Part shown: positions 8,488 through 16,648 of the stretch, in pieces
How the letters are laid out: every line of letters starts with the position of its first letter
Position numbering within the stretch: the first letter of the stretch is position 1
DNA from: Sphingobacterium detergens
Lineage (GTDB): Bacteria; Bacteroidota; Bacteroidia; Sphingobacteriales; Sphingobacteriaceae
Length of the DNA stretch: 64,000 nt
Direction of reading: 5' to 3'
Assembly (NCBI RefSeq): GCF_003610355.1
Contig: NZ_RAPY01000003.1
Span: forward strand, 654,945 to 718,944
Position numbers and translations under genes: made by a program
The notes under the pieces: model-generated
What the model saw: the letters and a program-made list of their open reading frames with translations, nothing else
Database searches by the model: none
Told to the model about the DNA's origin: nothing

Positions 8488-10296
8488 TTATTTGATAGCA
8501 TCCAAATATGCTTTCGCTCCTTCATTCGTCGGATCGATTTCCAATACTTTCTGCAAATTTTGCTTCGCTTTTGGCATATCTTGCTTCATATAATGGAAAA
8601 GACCAATATAGGTATACGCATCAACTAAATAGCTTTTGTTTTTTTCTTGTGTACCACGTTGGTTGATCGTATCAATCAATTTTTGGAACATCGGTACGAA
8701 ATCACCTTTTGGACTTTCCAAATTATCAGCAGTTAATGCGGAGAAAGCTTTATAATAAAGGGCATTGATCAAATATTTATCTTGCGCTTCTTTATTATCA
8801 GTTGTCTCAATAACTGTTAAGAACCCAATCGCCTTATTCAATGTTGCAATTGCTTTATCTTTTTGTGCTTGATCAACAATTGCGCCTTCATCATTTTTAC
8901 TAGCCGCTTCCTCTTTAGATCCTATTTGGAAATAAGCCTCACCAGCATAGTAGTTAGCATCGTATAAGTAAGTTGGATTGTCTTTATATTGACCAACTAA
9001 CTCAAATAGAGAAGCTGCAGTTTGTAGTTCTTGCTCTTGGTATTTCGCAAATGCCAATTCAGCAACCTCACCCAATAACTCCTTATCACCATCAATTGCT
9101 TTTTTGATATCTGCAATTCCTTTTTGGATATTAGCCGTATTTTCAGGAGTCAAAACAGGAGCAGCAACCGTCGCAGTGCTATCCGCACCAGCCGCTGGGG
9201 CTGCAGGTTTCGGACTATTAGCAGCAATCTGAGCCATACCCAAATACATATAATCCAAAGGAATCACACGGTCTTTCTCCATCTTGCTGAACATTTGATT
9301 CAAATACTCCAATGCTTTCGAATAATCCTTCGTTTTTTGGAAAGCGATATATCCCAAATAACGATAGATCTTAGGATCAACTGATGGATTCTTTGCTAAT
9401 TCCTCTGAAACAGTCTTTAGCTCATCATATTGACGTGAGTAAACCAAGAAATCGGCATAACGGATTTTTGCTTCCAATGTATTATCACCAGCAGCCTCCA
9501 AATATTTCTTATATTGAGCAACACCTTTTTTGTTTAACTCAAGGTATTTCTCATCCGTAGTTCCGGGCATTCTTGACCATTGGTAGTATGTTTCAGCTAA
9601 CTCACGGTAGGTCGGCGCGTAAGCGGGAGTTTCGGCTGCAATAGCTTCCAATTGTGTTACAGCTTCGTCGTAAGCTTGTGCTCCACGAACGATAATTGCC
9701 TGGCCAACTTTTGCTTTAACCGAGTTTTGATCAATATCCATCGCATCACCATAGCTGGTATACGCCAATGAACCTTCTCTCAAGCCACGATACGCATCAC
9801 CCAAAGCTAAAGGAATCGCAATATCTTTTGTATTTTTCGCTTTCGCTTGTGTCAAATATTCTAAAGCTTTCGCATAATCTGGCTCCGGTGTTTCAATATA
9901 TGCACGACCGATTTCCAATAATGGCTCGTAATCTTTTTTACCTAATTTTGCTGTTGCCAAAGCAAACTTGGATTCAGCGCCAGCTTTATCTTTTTTCAAT
10001 AAGTCAACATAACCCAAACCTACATTGTTGATAGTGGCTTTTGGATCAGCAGTCAAACCTTGGTTGAAAATCGCAGCGGCAGAGTCCGCTCTGTCGTTTA
10101 CCAAATAAACTTGACCCAAATAGAAATAATTATCTCCATTCTTAGGTTGCTTAGTCACTAATTGTTGAAGAATAGTTTTCGCTTTACCATAGTTTTCAGC
10201 CTCGATAGCTGCTCTAGCATCTTTCAAACTTTGCGCACTTACTGTGCCCACAGATCCAGCCAATAAAAGACTAAATAATAATTTACTGTTTGTCAT
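8488..10296 (-). CDS. Secreted tetratricopeptide-repeat protein
   Basis: A 602-residue protein with an N-terminal signal peptide (MTNSKLLFSLLLAGSVGTVSAQ, cleavage likely after SAQ) and a chain of TPR-type helical pairs over nearly the whole length, for example KPKNGDNYFYLGQVYLVNDRA-like and YIGLFHYMKQDMPKAKQNL units. An Ala/Pro-rich linker (KPAAPAAGADSTATVAAPV) lies near residue 365. It is the last gene of the exbB-exbD-exbD-tonB operon, 25 bases after the PstS-like gene. A scaffold role in the periplasm for the proton-driven complex is inference; no enzyme motif is visible. Confidence 0.8.
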   Translation of the reverse strand: MTNSKLLFSLLLAGSVGTVSAQSLKDARAAIEAENYGKAKTILQQLVTKQPKNGDNYFYLGQVYLVNDRADSAAAIFNQGLTADPKATINNVGLGYVDLLKKDKAGAESKFALATAKLGKKDYEPLLEIGRAYIETPEPDYAKALEYLTQAKAKNTKDIAIPLALGDAYRGLREGSLAYTSYGDAMDIDQNSVKAKVGQAIIVRGAQAYDEAVTQLEAIAAETPAYAPTYRELAETYYQWSRMPGTTDEKYLELNKKGVAQYKKYLEAAGDNTLEAKIRYADFLVYSRQYDELKTVSEELAKNPSVDPKIYRYLGYIAFQKTKDYSKALEYLNQMFSKMEKDRVIPLDYMYLGMAQIAANSPKPAAPAAGADSTATVAAPVLTPENTANIQKGIADIKKAIDGDKELLGEVAELAFAKYQEQELQTAASLFELVGQYKDNPTYLYDANYYAGEAYFQIGSKEEAASKNDEGAIVDQAQKDKAIATLNKAIGFLTVIETTDNKEAQDKYLINALYYKAFSALTADNLESPKGDFVPMFQKLIDTINQRGTQEKNKSYLVDAYTYIGLFHYMKQDMPKAKQNLQKVLEIDPTNEGAKAYLDAIK

Positions 10297-10321
10297 AATC
10301 TATTTTTGTACTATTTATTAT

Positions 10322-11248
10322 CTATTTAATATAACTCTCATCTCTAATAATGATTTCGCGTCCCGGCATGGTCACAGGGACTAACCCTGCTTTTAATACG
10401 ATCCGTTGCCCGCGATCTCCTGTCAAAAAAGCACTAAAGCCCAAGCCTAGTCCCATGTTCGGTTGGTAATTCATGATGTAAACCGGTCTGATGAACGGAT
10501 ACACTCCGTCGGCTATGGTTGACTGTGATGGCTTATAAAAATGTGCCTTGTCTGCCCCCGCACTAACATTTTCGATGCTCAATGTACGAATTTTATCCAA
10601 TAATTGCGAATTTTTTTCAACCGCTTTCAAGTACCAATTATAACCGATAACTCCCACTGCATTAGCATTTTCACTAATATACTTCATCACATCCTCACTA
10701 TCTCTCATTGCTGAAACAGCCTTCGGATCAATTTTATCTATTTTGAAATAGTCCTTTAAAAAGCGTAAGGTACTTGAATTAGCATTGTCAAAAATTAAAC
10801 GTTGACCACTTAAGTTACCCTCCAACAAAGACTTAACGTTATTTTGGGACATTATAGTATCAGTACTGTTACGATTATTAATTAATACTACGGCATCGGA
10901 AGCCATCTGGAATATTTTAGGCTGAATCCCCCGCTTCTTAAAATAGTCCTCTTCTTGGCTATTTAATTTCCTAGTTAATACAATCACATAGGCTGAGTCT
11001 GACAATAAAGCATTAACAGCTTTGATCTCTGGTCTCGCCATAATTTCAAGACTGGAATTCGGATAGGAACTTTCAAACACATCAGCAGATTCCTTAATGA
11101 TCGGCAGTAATGTCTGATCAACCAACACGGGTAATTTACCGGTTAGAATATCCTCGCTCCCTTTATTACTTTTTGCTCGATCTTTGCAGGACAGCAACAG
11201 TCCAACACAAAGGCTAAACATCACAAGAATTACACTATATTTTCTCAT
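10322..11248 (-). CDS. PstS-like phosphate/anion-binding lipoprotein
   Basis: About 308 residues. The N-terminus RKYSVILVMFSLCVGLLLSC is a lipoprotein signal with the lipid-anchored Cys. The body resembles the PstS/SBP type II fold: TLLPIIKESADVFESSYP, SDAVVLINNRN, SGQRLIFDNANSSTLRF, DSEDVMKYISENANAVGVIGYNW and a C-terminal FLTGDRGQRIVLKAGLVP. No Pst permease genes are nearby; instead it is inside a TonB operon, an arrangement common in Bacteroidota, so it may not serve an ABC transporter. ATGs at 11260, 11257 and 11248 are all possible starts; the frame also reaches a TTG at 11272. I use 11248 because it begins directly at the signal peptide. Confidence 0.75.
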   Translation of the reverse strand: MRKYSVILVMFSLCVGLLLSCKDRAKSNKGSEDILTGKLPVLVDQTLLPIIKESADVFESSYPNSSLEIMARPEIKAVNALLSDSAYVIVLTRKLNSQEEDYFKKRGIQPKIFQMASDAVVLINNRNSTDTIMSQNNVKSLLEGNLSGQRLIFDNANSSTLRFLKDYFKIDKIDPKAVSAMRDSEDVMKYISENANAVGVIGYNWYLKAVEKNSQLLDKIRTLSIENVSAGADKAHFYKPSQSTIADGVYPFIRPVYIMNYQPNMGLGLGFSAFLTGDRGQRIVLKAGLVPVTMPGREIIIRDESYIK

Positions 11249-11337
11249 ACGATACATCATATAATAAGACAATTAAAATAAAAGAATAGTTTAATTTTTG
11301 AAGAGAGTTTAATGAAATTTAAAAAGACCGCTAGCAG

Positions 11338-11577
11338 CTAATTAAAATTGTTTTGCCAAAGTCGGACAAACCGCATAAAAGAATAAAGGATCAGCACGAC
11401 ACCGAAGACTGTTTTGTAAGCCGAGTTAATTTCAATGGGAAAATTGTCCCAAAAAATAATCAGCAGGCCCAAAACAAAATAAAAACCAAACATAAATAGT
11501 CCTAAAATAGACAGAAACCGCTTTAAAGGCGATTTCTGTCTATAATTAGAATTATTATTCGAATTAAAATCTGTCAT
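11338..11577 (-). CDS. Small two-helix membrane protein of unknown function
   Basis: 79 residues: an Asn-rich N-terminus, a basic KSPLKRF stretch, then two hydrophobic segments (about 22-42 and 51-68). It follows tonB by one base and is translated in the same operon. I do not recognise a family. Its place between tonB and the PstS-like gene suggests an accessory of the energy-transduction complex (inference). Confidence 0.7.
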   Translation of the reverse strand: MTDFNSNNNSNYRQKSPLKRFLSILGLFMFGFYFVLGLLIIFWDNFPIEINSAYKTVFGVVLILYSFMRFVRLWQNNFN

Positions 11578-11578
11578 T

Positions 11579-12469
11579 CTATTGTGTCTGAAGATTCAAA
11601 CGAATTGGTAAGGTGTAAGCTACACGAACTGGACGACCATTTTGAATACCTGGTTTCCATTTTTTAGCTTTCTTCAACAACTTAACAGCTGCATCTCCTG
11701 TACCATATTTCAAATCGCGTTTTACACTGATATCTGTCAAACTACCATCTCTTTCCACGACAAAGGAAACTTCCACCACACCATTAACTCCACTTTCCTG
11801 TGCCGCTTGCGGATAATCATAGTTCGTAGAAACCCATTTCATAAACGCTGGCATACCCCCAATTGGTTCAGGGTTAACCTCTACTGCAGTAAAGATTTTG
11901 TCTCCATTTGGATCTCCATTTGGATCTCCTTTTGAAACACCAGTGATTCCACCATCTTGTTTCTTGGAACCAAACTCACCACGTGCTACTGAAGTACCTG
12001 TTGGGCTACCTTTCAAAGTAATACGTGCAGGAGTTTTATTTGGATCCTTCAACTCTTCCTGCGAAGCAACTTCTTCCACAACTTTATTTGCAGGAGCTAC
12101 TTTCGGCTCAGGAAAACGAATCAAATCCTCTTTCGGCACATCCATTGCCACTTGTTGAGGTTTCTCTTCCGGTTCTTGTGGAAGTGGCTCCTCTTCTGGT
12201 GGTTCTGGTGGTTTGATCTCTTCAAGGTCTTCCAAGGTAACTTCTGTTACCGCTGGAGGTGCTTCAACAGGTTTCTTTGGAAAAAGCTTATTTCCATAAA
12301 CACTAAGGAGACTGGCTATGACTACGATGCCGATAACGACAACAAGTCCTCTATTGGTCGCTTTAGGGGCAAGTTTACGTAGCTCATACGCCCCGTATTC
12401 CTTGTTACGTCCCTGAAAAACGACCTCAAGCCATTCTTTCTTAAAAATATCTAATTTTGACCCTATCAT
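11579..12469 (-). CDS. tonB: TonB-family energy transducer
   Basis: 296 residues. The N-terminus has a cytoplasmic motif typical of Bacteroidota TonB proteins (FQGRNKEYGAYELRKLAP), one membrane helix (about 41-61), a Pro/Glu-rich periplasmic spacer (KPPEPPEEEPLPQEPEEKP) and a C-terminal TonB domain (YPQAAQESGVNGVVEVSFVV to the end). Within the spacer the DPNGDPNGD stretch is encoded by tandem copies of a 12-base unit (about 11898-11932). It transmits proton-motive force from ExbB/ExbD to outer-membrane receptors. Confidence 0.9.
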   Translation of the reverse strand: MIGSKLDIFKKEWLEVVFQGRNKEYGAYELRKLAPKATNRGLVVVIGIVVIASLLSVYGNKLFPKKPVEAPPAVTEVTLEDLEEIKPPEPPEEEPLPQEPEEKPQQVAMDVPKEDLIRFPEPKVAPANKVVEEVASQEELKDPNKTPARITLKGSPTGTSVARGEFGSKKQDGGITGVSKGDPNGDPNGDKIFTAVEVNPEPIGGMPAFMKWVSTNYDYPQAAQESGVNGVVEVSFVVERDGSLTDISVKRDLKYGTGDAAVKLLKKAKKWKPGIQNGRPVRVAYTLPIRLNLQTQ

Positions 12470-12502
12470 ATTTTTATACTTTATCGTGCTATCTAATAAT
12501 GA

Positions 12503-13060
12503 TTAATCATTGTAGATATTATCACGTTTTAAAACCTCCACTTCTTCTGGACTGATTTTAGCAATCATGTAACGTTTGATATCAACGATTTTCATTTCGT
12601 CAAGAATATCAACTAAGTTACGTTGCGTGCTTTTATCACTCGGTCTAATGATAACGATCAAATCCTTGCCGCCAGCAACACGTGGTACATAGGCTTTTTT
12701 CTCCATCAATACCTTGCGAATACCATCAGCTCCGAAACCAACTGTAGTTGGTCCTTCGATAGGATTTTTTACTTGTCCGTAAATCACAGAGACTTTGTTA
12801 TCAGATCCCAATAAAACTGTCAATGAACGGTTATCAGCTGTCAATAAATCTGGCTGAGGCTCATCCTTAACTTTATTTTTATCTGGCATCGCCACGTCCA
12901 TCGCTTGTGGTTTATTTAAAGATGTGGTCAACATGAAAAAGGTAATCAATAGGAAGGCCAAATCCACCATGGCTGTAAGGTCGACCTTACCACCATTCTT
13001 CTTGGACCGTACTTTCCCGCCTTTGCCTTTTTTACCACTATCCTGATTTAATTCTGCCAT
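12503..13060 (-). CDS. exbD: ExbD/TolR-family biopolymer transport protein (second copy)
   Basis: 185 residues with a basic Lys/Gly-rich N-terminus, then the ExbD helix KVDLTAMVDLAFLLITFFML, in which the Asp of MVDLAF is the proton-carrying residue of the family, and a periplasmic domain. It is 24 bases after the first exbD. The two copies differ clearly in sequence, so they probably form a heteromeric ExbD pair instead of being a recent duplication. Confidence 0.88.
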   Translation of the reverse strand: MAELNQDSGKKGKGGKVRSKKNGGKVDLTAMVDLAFLLITFFMLTTSLNKPQAMDVAMPDKNKVKDEPQPDLLTADNRSLTVLLGSDNKVSVIYGQVKNPIEGPTTVGFGADGIRKVLMEKKAYVPRVAGGKDLIVIIRPSDKSTQRNLVDILDEMKIVDIKRYMIAKISPEEVEVLKRDNIYND

Positions 13061-13084
13061 TTTTTGTTCTTATTAAATCGTCAA

Positions 13085-13747
13085 TTATTTTTCCTCAGCA
13101 CGCATGCCAGTGATGAAACTAAATTTGTTTTGCTTTTGATTACGCAATGTCTCAATCACCTGGTTTACAGAAGGATATTTCTCGTTTGCATCAGCTTTGA
13201 TTGCAATCTTCAAAGGTCCTGGGTGAACAAAGTTCTTATCCGAAGACTCTTTTTCTTTATTTACTTCCTCAGCAGCTAAACGTGCATTTTGAACCCAGTA
13301 ATACAACTCATTCGAGGTGTTCTCTGTACTGTCAATTGGAATACCAGTCTGTACACCTTTTTCAGTACGCTTGCTACCATCCAAAGCCAACAATCCTTTC
13401 AACTTTGACATTGGTACACCAAAGTTTTCCATCAGTTTGAAATGATCATAGTCTTCTTGTGAAAAGCCAATGCCATATTTTGCTGACATTCTTTCTAATG
13501 CTTTTACGCGAACTTGCTGATCTGTCGTTCCGAAGAAAACTTTTCCACCATCACCGATCGTAATCATACCCACATTAGAGTCAGGTAATTTATCTTTCGT
13601 AGTTGATGCTGGGGTATCCACCGTCAATGCTTCCGGTTGGCGCGCTGTCGCCGTTAATACGAAGAACGTAAGCAGCAAGAACGATACGTCACACATCGCT
13701 GTCATGTCGATTGACGTACTGGCTCTTTTTACTTTTGCTTTACCCAT
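13085..13747 (-). CDS. exbD: ExbD/TolR-family biopolymer transport protein (first copy)
   Basis: 220 residues. The membrane helix is SIDMTAMCDVSFLLLTFFVL, with the conserved Asp in CDVSFLL. The periplasmic part is longer than in the neighbouring copy and ends in PSVNQVIETLRNQKQNKFSF, the usual ExbD C-terminal region. It follows exbB after about 100 bases that contain no recognisable gene. Confidence 0.88.
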   Translation of the reverse strand: MGKAKVKRASTSIDMTAMCDVSFLLLTFFVLTATARQPEALTVDTPASTTKDKLPDSNVGMITIGDGGKVFFGTTDQQVRVKALERMSAKYGIGFSQEDYDHFKLMENFGVPMSKLKGLLALDGSKRTEKGVQTGIPIDSTENTSNELYYWVQNARLAAEEVNKEKESSDKNFVHPGPLKIAIKADANEKYPSVNQVIETLRNQKQNKFSFITGMRAEEK

Positions 13748-13848
13748 TTTAAATTCTTCTTTTTAAATTAAATACTCAATCTTCTACCCTATGATGCTTT
13801 AGATTTTCGATTTCCATAAAATAAAATCAAAAATTTTCATCATAGTTC

Positions 13849-14673
13849 TTATTTGTGGTTTGCAGCGTATGTTTGTACGATTGAGAAACCAGCTTCGTCG
13901 ATAGAGTAAGTTAATTTATCGATTTTTGCAGTAAAGATGTTATACAATACGATAGCGAATGTAGAAGTCGCAATACCTGTTGCTGTATTGATCAAGGCCT
14001 CAGAGATACCGTTCGCTAATTTAGCTGAATCTGGAGCGCCACCGGTTGCCAATGCCGAGAAGGCTTTGATCATACCTGTTACTGTACCTAATAGACCACA
14101 TAATGTACCGATAGAAACTAATGTTGCGATTACGTTTAAGTTTTTCTCTAACATTGGCATTTCTAATGCTGTAGTTTCTTCGATTTCTTTTTGAATTGCA
14201 ATAGCCGCTTTTTCAGTATTCACTTCAGGGTCTGCTGATACTGCTTTGTATTTCAATAAACCAGCTTTTACTACGTTTGCAACTGAACCTTTTTGTTTGT
14301 CACACTCAGCGATAGCTGAATCGATGTTTCCACCATTAATCAAAGATTGGATTTTTCTAACAAAGTTTCCAACGTTTCCTGTACCAGAAGCTTTGTTAAT
14401 AACGATAAAACGTTCTACGGAGAAAACCCATACCATCAAGAATAAACCAAGCAAAACAGGTACGATAGCCCCAGCGTGGTAAACCATTCCTAAATAGTTA
14501 CCAGGGTTAGGAGCATTTTCAGGATTGTTATCAACGAAGTTAGTTGGATTACCCATTACAAATTTCCATAAACAGAAACCAACGATGAAACAGATGATGA
14601 TTGCAGCTTGAGCGAAGAAAGATCCTCCGTTGTTGCTTTCTTGTTTTGCAGCAGTTTTAGGTGCGTTTGCCAT
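13849..14673 (-). CDS. exbB: MotA/TolQ/ExbB proton channel
   Basis: 274 residues; inner-membrane proton channel that powers TonB. Three hydrophobic segments are visible (near residues 20-40, 65-85 and 170-225), and the family core is clear: ATLVSIGTLCGLLGTVTGMI, LANGISEALINTATGIATST. The frame extends upstream to 14757, but MANAPKTAAKQESNNGG at the ATG at 14673 matches the family start, and the extension reads through AT-rich leader sequence with two direct repeats. First gene of the operon. Confidence 0.9.
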   Translation of the reverse strand: MANAPKTAAKQESNNGGSFFAQAAIIICFIVGFCLWKFVMGNPTNFVDNNPENAPNPGNYLGMVYHAGAIVPVLLGLFLMVWVFSVERFIVINKASGTGNVGNFVRKIQSLINGGNIDSAIAECDKQKGSVANVVKAGLLKYKAVSADPEVNTEKAAIAIQKEIEETTALEMPMLEKNLNVIATLVSIGTLCGLLGTVTGMIKAFSALATGGAPDSAKLANGISEALINTATGIATSTFAIVLYNIFTAKIDKLTYSIDEAGFSIVQTYAANHK

Positions 14674-15105
14674 TTTTCTAATTTTTAGTTTTTTACTGTT
14701 GTTTAAATATATAATGTTGTTTAAATTATATGCACTCTTAGTCGCTTTCGAAATCAATTTTGCAAAGCAAATTTAATATTTAATGTCAAATTTAAAATAT
14801 TCATCTCAAATATATAAAAAAAATCAAATTTGTTTTTTCAAACTGAACACACCATTCATAGTGTTATTTTTCTCAGCAGTTCCCGTTATATAATCCTTAT
14901 TACCATGAGCTAAATCGCTTATTAGCAATAATTATTTTACAATGAAAACCATTTTTTTTTTGATATGCAAGAAAAACGAGGATTTTAAGCGACAAAAAGT
15001 AAGTGATTACTCATGTTTTTCATTCCATTATCATCTCTTTTTTATATCATATTTATCTAATAAACAATTCATTAGATTTACTACAATTAGTACAGATATA
15101 GTTGT
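14674..15105. other. AT-rich intergenic region upstream of exbB
   Basis: No credible gene. The part next to exbB holds the operon leader with a 12-base direct repeat (14697-14726, separate entry) and several TAAATTTG/TATATTTG boxes on the minus strand without well-spaced -33 elements. The part next to the SUI1 gene holds a weak 7-bp hairpin, ATCTAAT (15055-15061) against ATTAGAT (15071-15077). Confidence 0.6.
14697..14726. repeat. Direct repeat in the exbB leader
   Basis: TGTTGTTTAAAT occurs at 14697-14708 and again at 14715-14726, an 18-base period, 24-53 bases before the exbB ATG. The length and position fit a regulator-binding site, but no regulator can be named from sequence. Confidence 0.5.
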
Positions 15106-15456
15106 TTAACCACCAACCAATTTCACACGATACCCCTCTTTAAGTAACAACTCATAGATCTTTTGCTTAAATTCACCTTGGATCACAATCTCTCCATCTT
15201 TAACGGTCCCCCCTACCCCACACTTCTGTTTCAATAATTTACCCAAGGCTTCCAAATCTTCTATTTGTCCCACAAATCCAGTGATTAAGGTAACAACCTT
15301 ACCTTTCCGCATTTTACGATCGAGTTGTACTTTAAGGTTTTGCTGATGCACTGGTAATGTTTCCAATTCCTGAAAAGAATCAGCAAGTTGATAGTTATAA
15401 CTGTCATCCGTTGAATATACAACGCCTTCGTAAGACTGTTTCTTATTTTTACTCAT
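15106..15456 (-). CDS. SUI1/eIF1-family translation initiation factor (YciH-like)
   Basis: 116 residues. The C-terminal half is a SUI1 domain: VQLDRKMRKGKVVTLITGF, EDLEALGKLLKQKCGVGGTV, DGEIVIQGEFKQKIYELL and the end GYRVKLVGG. Bacterial members are YciH-like proteins thought to influence start-codon choice. The frame reaches a TTG at 15468; the ATG at 15456 (MSKNKKQSYEG) is the likely start, 5 bases after the lipid-kinase stop. Confidence 0.88.
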   Translation of the reverse strand: MSKNKKQSYEGVVYSTDDSYNYQLADSFQELETLPVHQQNLKVQLDRKMRKGKVVTLITGFVGQIEDLEALGKLLKQKCGVGGTVKDGEIVIQGEFKQKIYELLLKEGYRVKLVGG

Positions 15457-15461
15457 GATTT

Positions 15462-16340
15462 TTAACAAATAATTTTTATCGCCTTTGGCATGATGGAAAT
15501 ATTAAGCTTATCACCGAGCTCGATCGGTTCACCATCCACATGCACTGGTGAAATAGAATCTACTTCAATTTCGATATTCCTTCCCGGTATAATCTCCACA
15601 TAACTTGACTGGTCAGCAGATTTATTAAACAAATGAAAAATCATCTTAGGCAAGATATATAAAGGGAATTTATGTACAATACAAACATCTAGTATACCAT
15701 CATTAACTGAAGCCTGAGGTGCGATATAAGCATTATTTCCATACTGAGGTGAATTGGCTACGCTAATCATAAAGGCTTGCCTTTCATAAACCTGGCCATC
15801 TATCGTTAATTTATAATGCGCTGGTTGATATTTGCTTAGCACATTAAAAACAGATTTCATATAACCCAAAGGTCCACGGATATTTTCGTTGGCAAAATTC
15901 TCACTTACTGATGCGTCAAACCCCAGTCCTGCGATATTAAAAAAACGACGTTCATTAATGACACCACAATCGACTTCAATGGATTCAAAACGATTTATAC
16001 GGCGGATAGCCGCTGCCTCATTCATCGGAATACCTAAATAAAGTGCCAGACCATTACCTGAGCCCTCAGGAATAATACCTAAAGGTATGCCTGAGCCAAC
16101 CAAAGCAGATCCTAATTCATTGATTGTCCCATCTCCCCCGACGGCAATTACCGCATCATATCCCTCCTGAATAGCCTTTAAGCCAATTTCGTAGGCATGA
16201 TTGGGTCTCGCTGTTTGCTGAAATGTAGGATCAAATTTCTGCAAATCCAGCACATCCAATACCTGCTTTTTAAAGGACGTTTTACGTTTTCCTCCTGAAA
16301 TAGGGTTAATAACAAACAATATTTGTTTACGTTCTGACAT
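15462..16340 (-). CDS. Diacylglycerol kinase-like lipid kinase (DagK/YegS family)
   Basis: 292 residues. Family signatures of the diacylglycerol/sphingosine kinase catalytic domain: FVINPISGGKRK at the N-terminus, AVGGDGTINELGSAL (nucleotide loop), GIIPEGSGNGLALYLGIP, and a C-terminal beta domain with DGILDVCIV. Likely phosphorylates diacylglycerol or a related lipid at the inner membrane. A TTG at 16346 is in frame; the ATG at 16340 (MSERKQILFVINP) is preferred. It is co-directional with the SUI1 gene. Confidence 0.88.
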   Translation of the reverse strand: MSERKQILFVINPISGGKRKTSFKKQVLDVLDLQKFDPTFQQTARPNHAYEIGLKAIQEGYDAVIAVGGDGTINELGSALVGSGIPLGIIPEGSGNGLALYLGIPMNEAAAIRRINRFESIEVDCGVINERRFFNIAGLGFDASVSENFANENIRGPLGYMKSVFNVLSKYQPAHYKLTIDGQVYERQAFMISVANSPQYGNNAYIAPQASVNDGILDVCIVHKFPLYILPKMIFHLFNKSADQSSYVEIIPGRNIEIEVDSISPVHVDGEPIELGDKLNISIMPKAIKIIC

Positions 16341-16442
16341 ATCCAAAGATAGCGGAAATTACCAATTTCTTAAAATAATGTAATCTTTATACCGTTTTAG
16401 CATCGCTTTCTACGCTTTTTAAAATTAAAAGACAAATTTGAT

Positions 16443-16473
16443 TTTAAATATCCCACAAAGTATCGTAGCTTTG
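16443..16473 (+). promoter_or_regulatory. Putative metK promoter
   Basis: TAGCTTTG (16466-16473) matches the Bacteroidota -7 consensus TAnnTTTG. The -33 position, 19 bases upstream, reads TTTA (16443-16446), a poor match. Transcription would begin just before the riboswitch-like element at 16490. Confidence 0.4.
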
Positions 16474-16489
16474 TCGCAACAAAAAATAG

Positions 16490-16576
16490 AATGTGGACTG
16501 ATTTGCGTGCTGTTGCATACACAAAGCAACGACAAGGAGATTGCAACCACAGTAAAAAAGTGCTAAAAACCCTTCG
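16490..16576 (+). promoter_or_regulatory. SAM-II-type riboswitch in the metK leader
   Basis: The leader contains the hallmarks of the SAM-II fold in order: stem strand GTGG (16493-16496), ACTGATTTG (16497-16505), TTGCAA (16541-16546), returning stem strand CCAC (16547-16550), an A-rich linker, and TGCTAAAAACCC (16561-16572). AAGG (16534-16537) can pair with CCTT (16571-16574), as the 3' pseudoknot requires. The loop carries an insertion with its own hairpin, GTTGC (16512-16516) with GCAAC (16526-16530). SAM-II binds S-adenosylmethionine, the product of MetK. The ATG is about 74 bases after the pseudoknot, further than in typical SAM-II elements that mask the ribosome site. Confidence 0.72.
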
Positions 16577-16648
16577 CTATCACGGCTCTTATCACTTTGC
16601 TGTAATTTCATTTCTAGCGCAAATCCAATATTAAAATTACGTAAAAGC

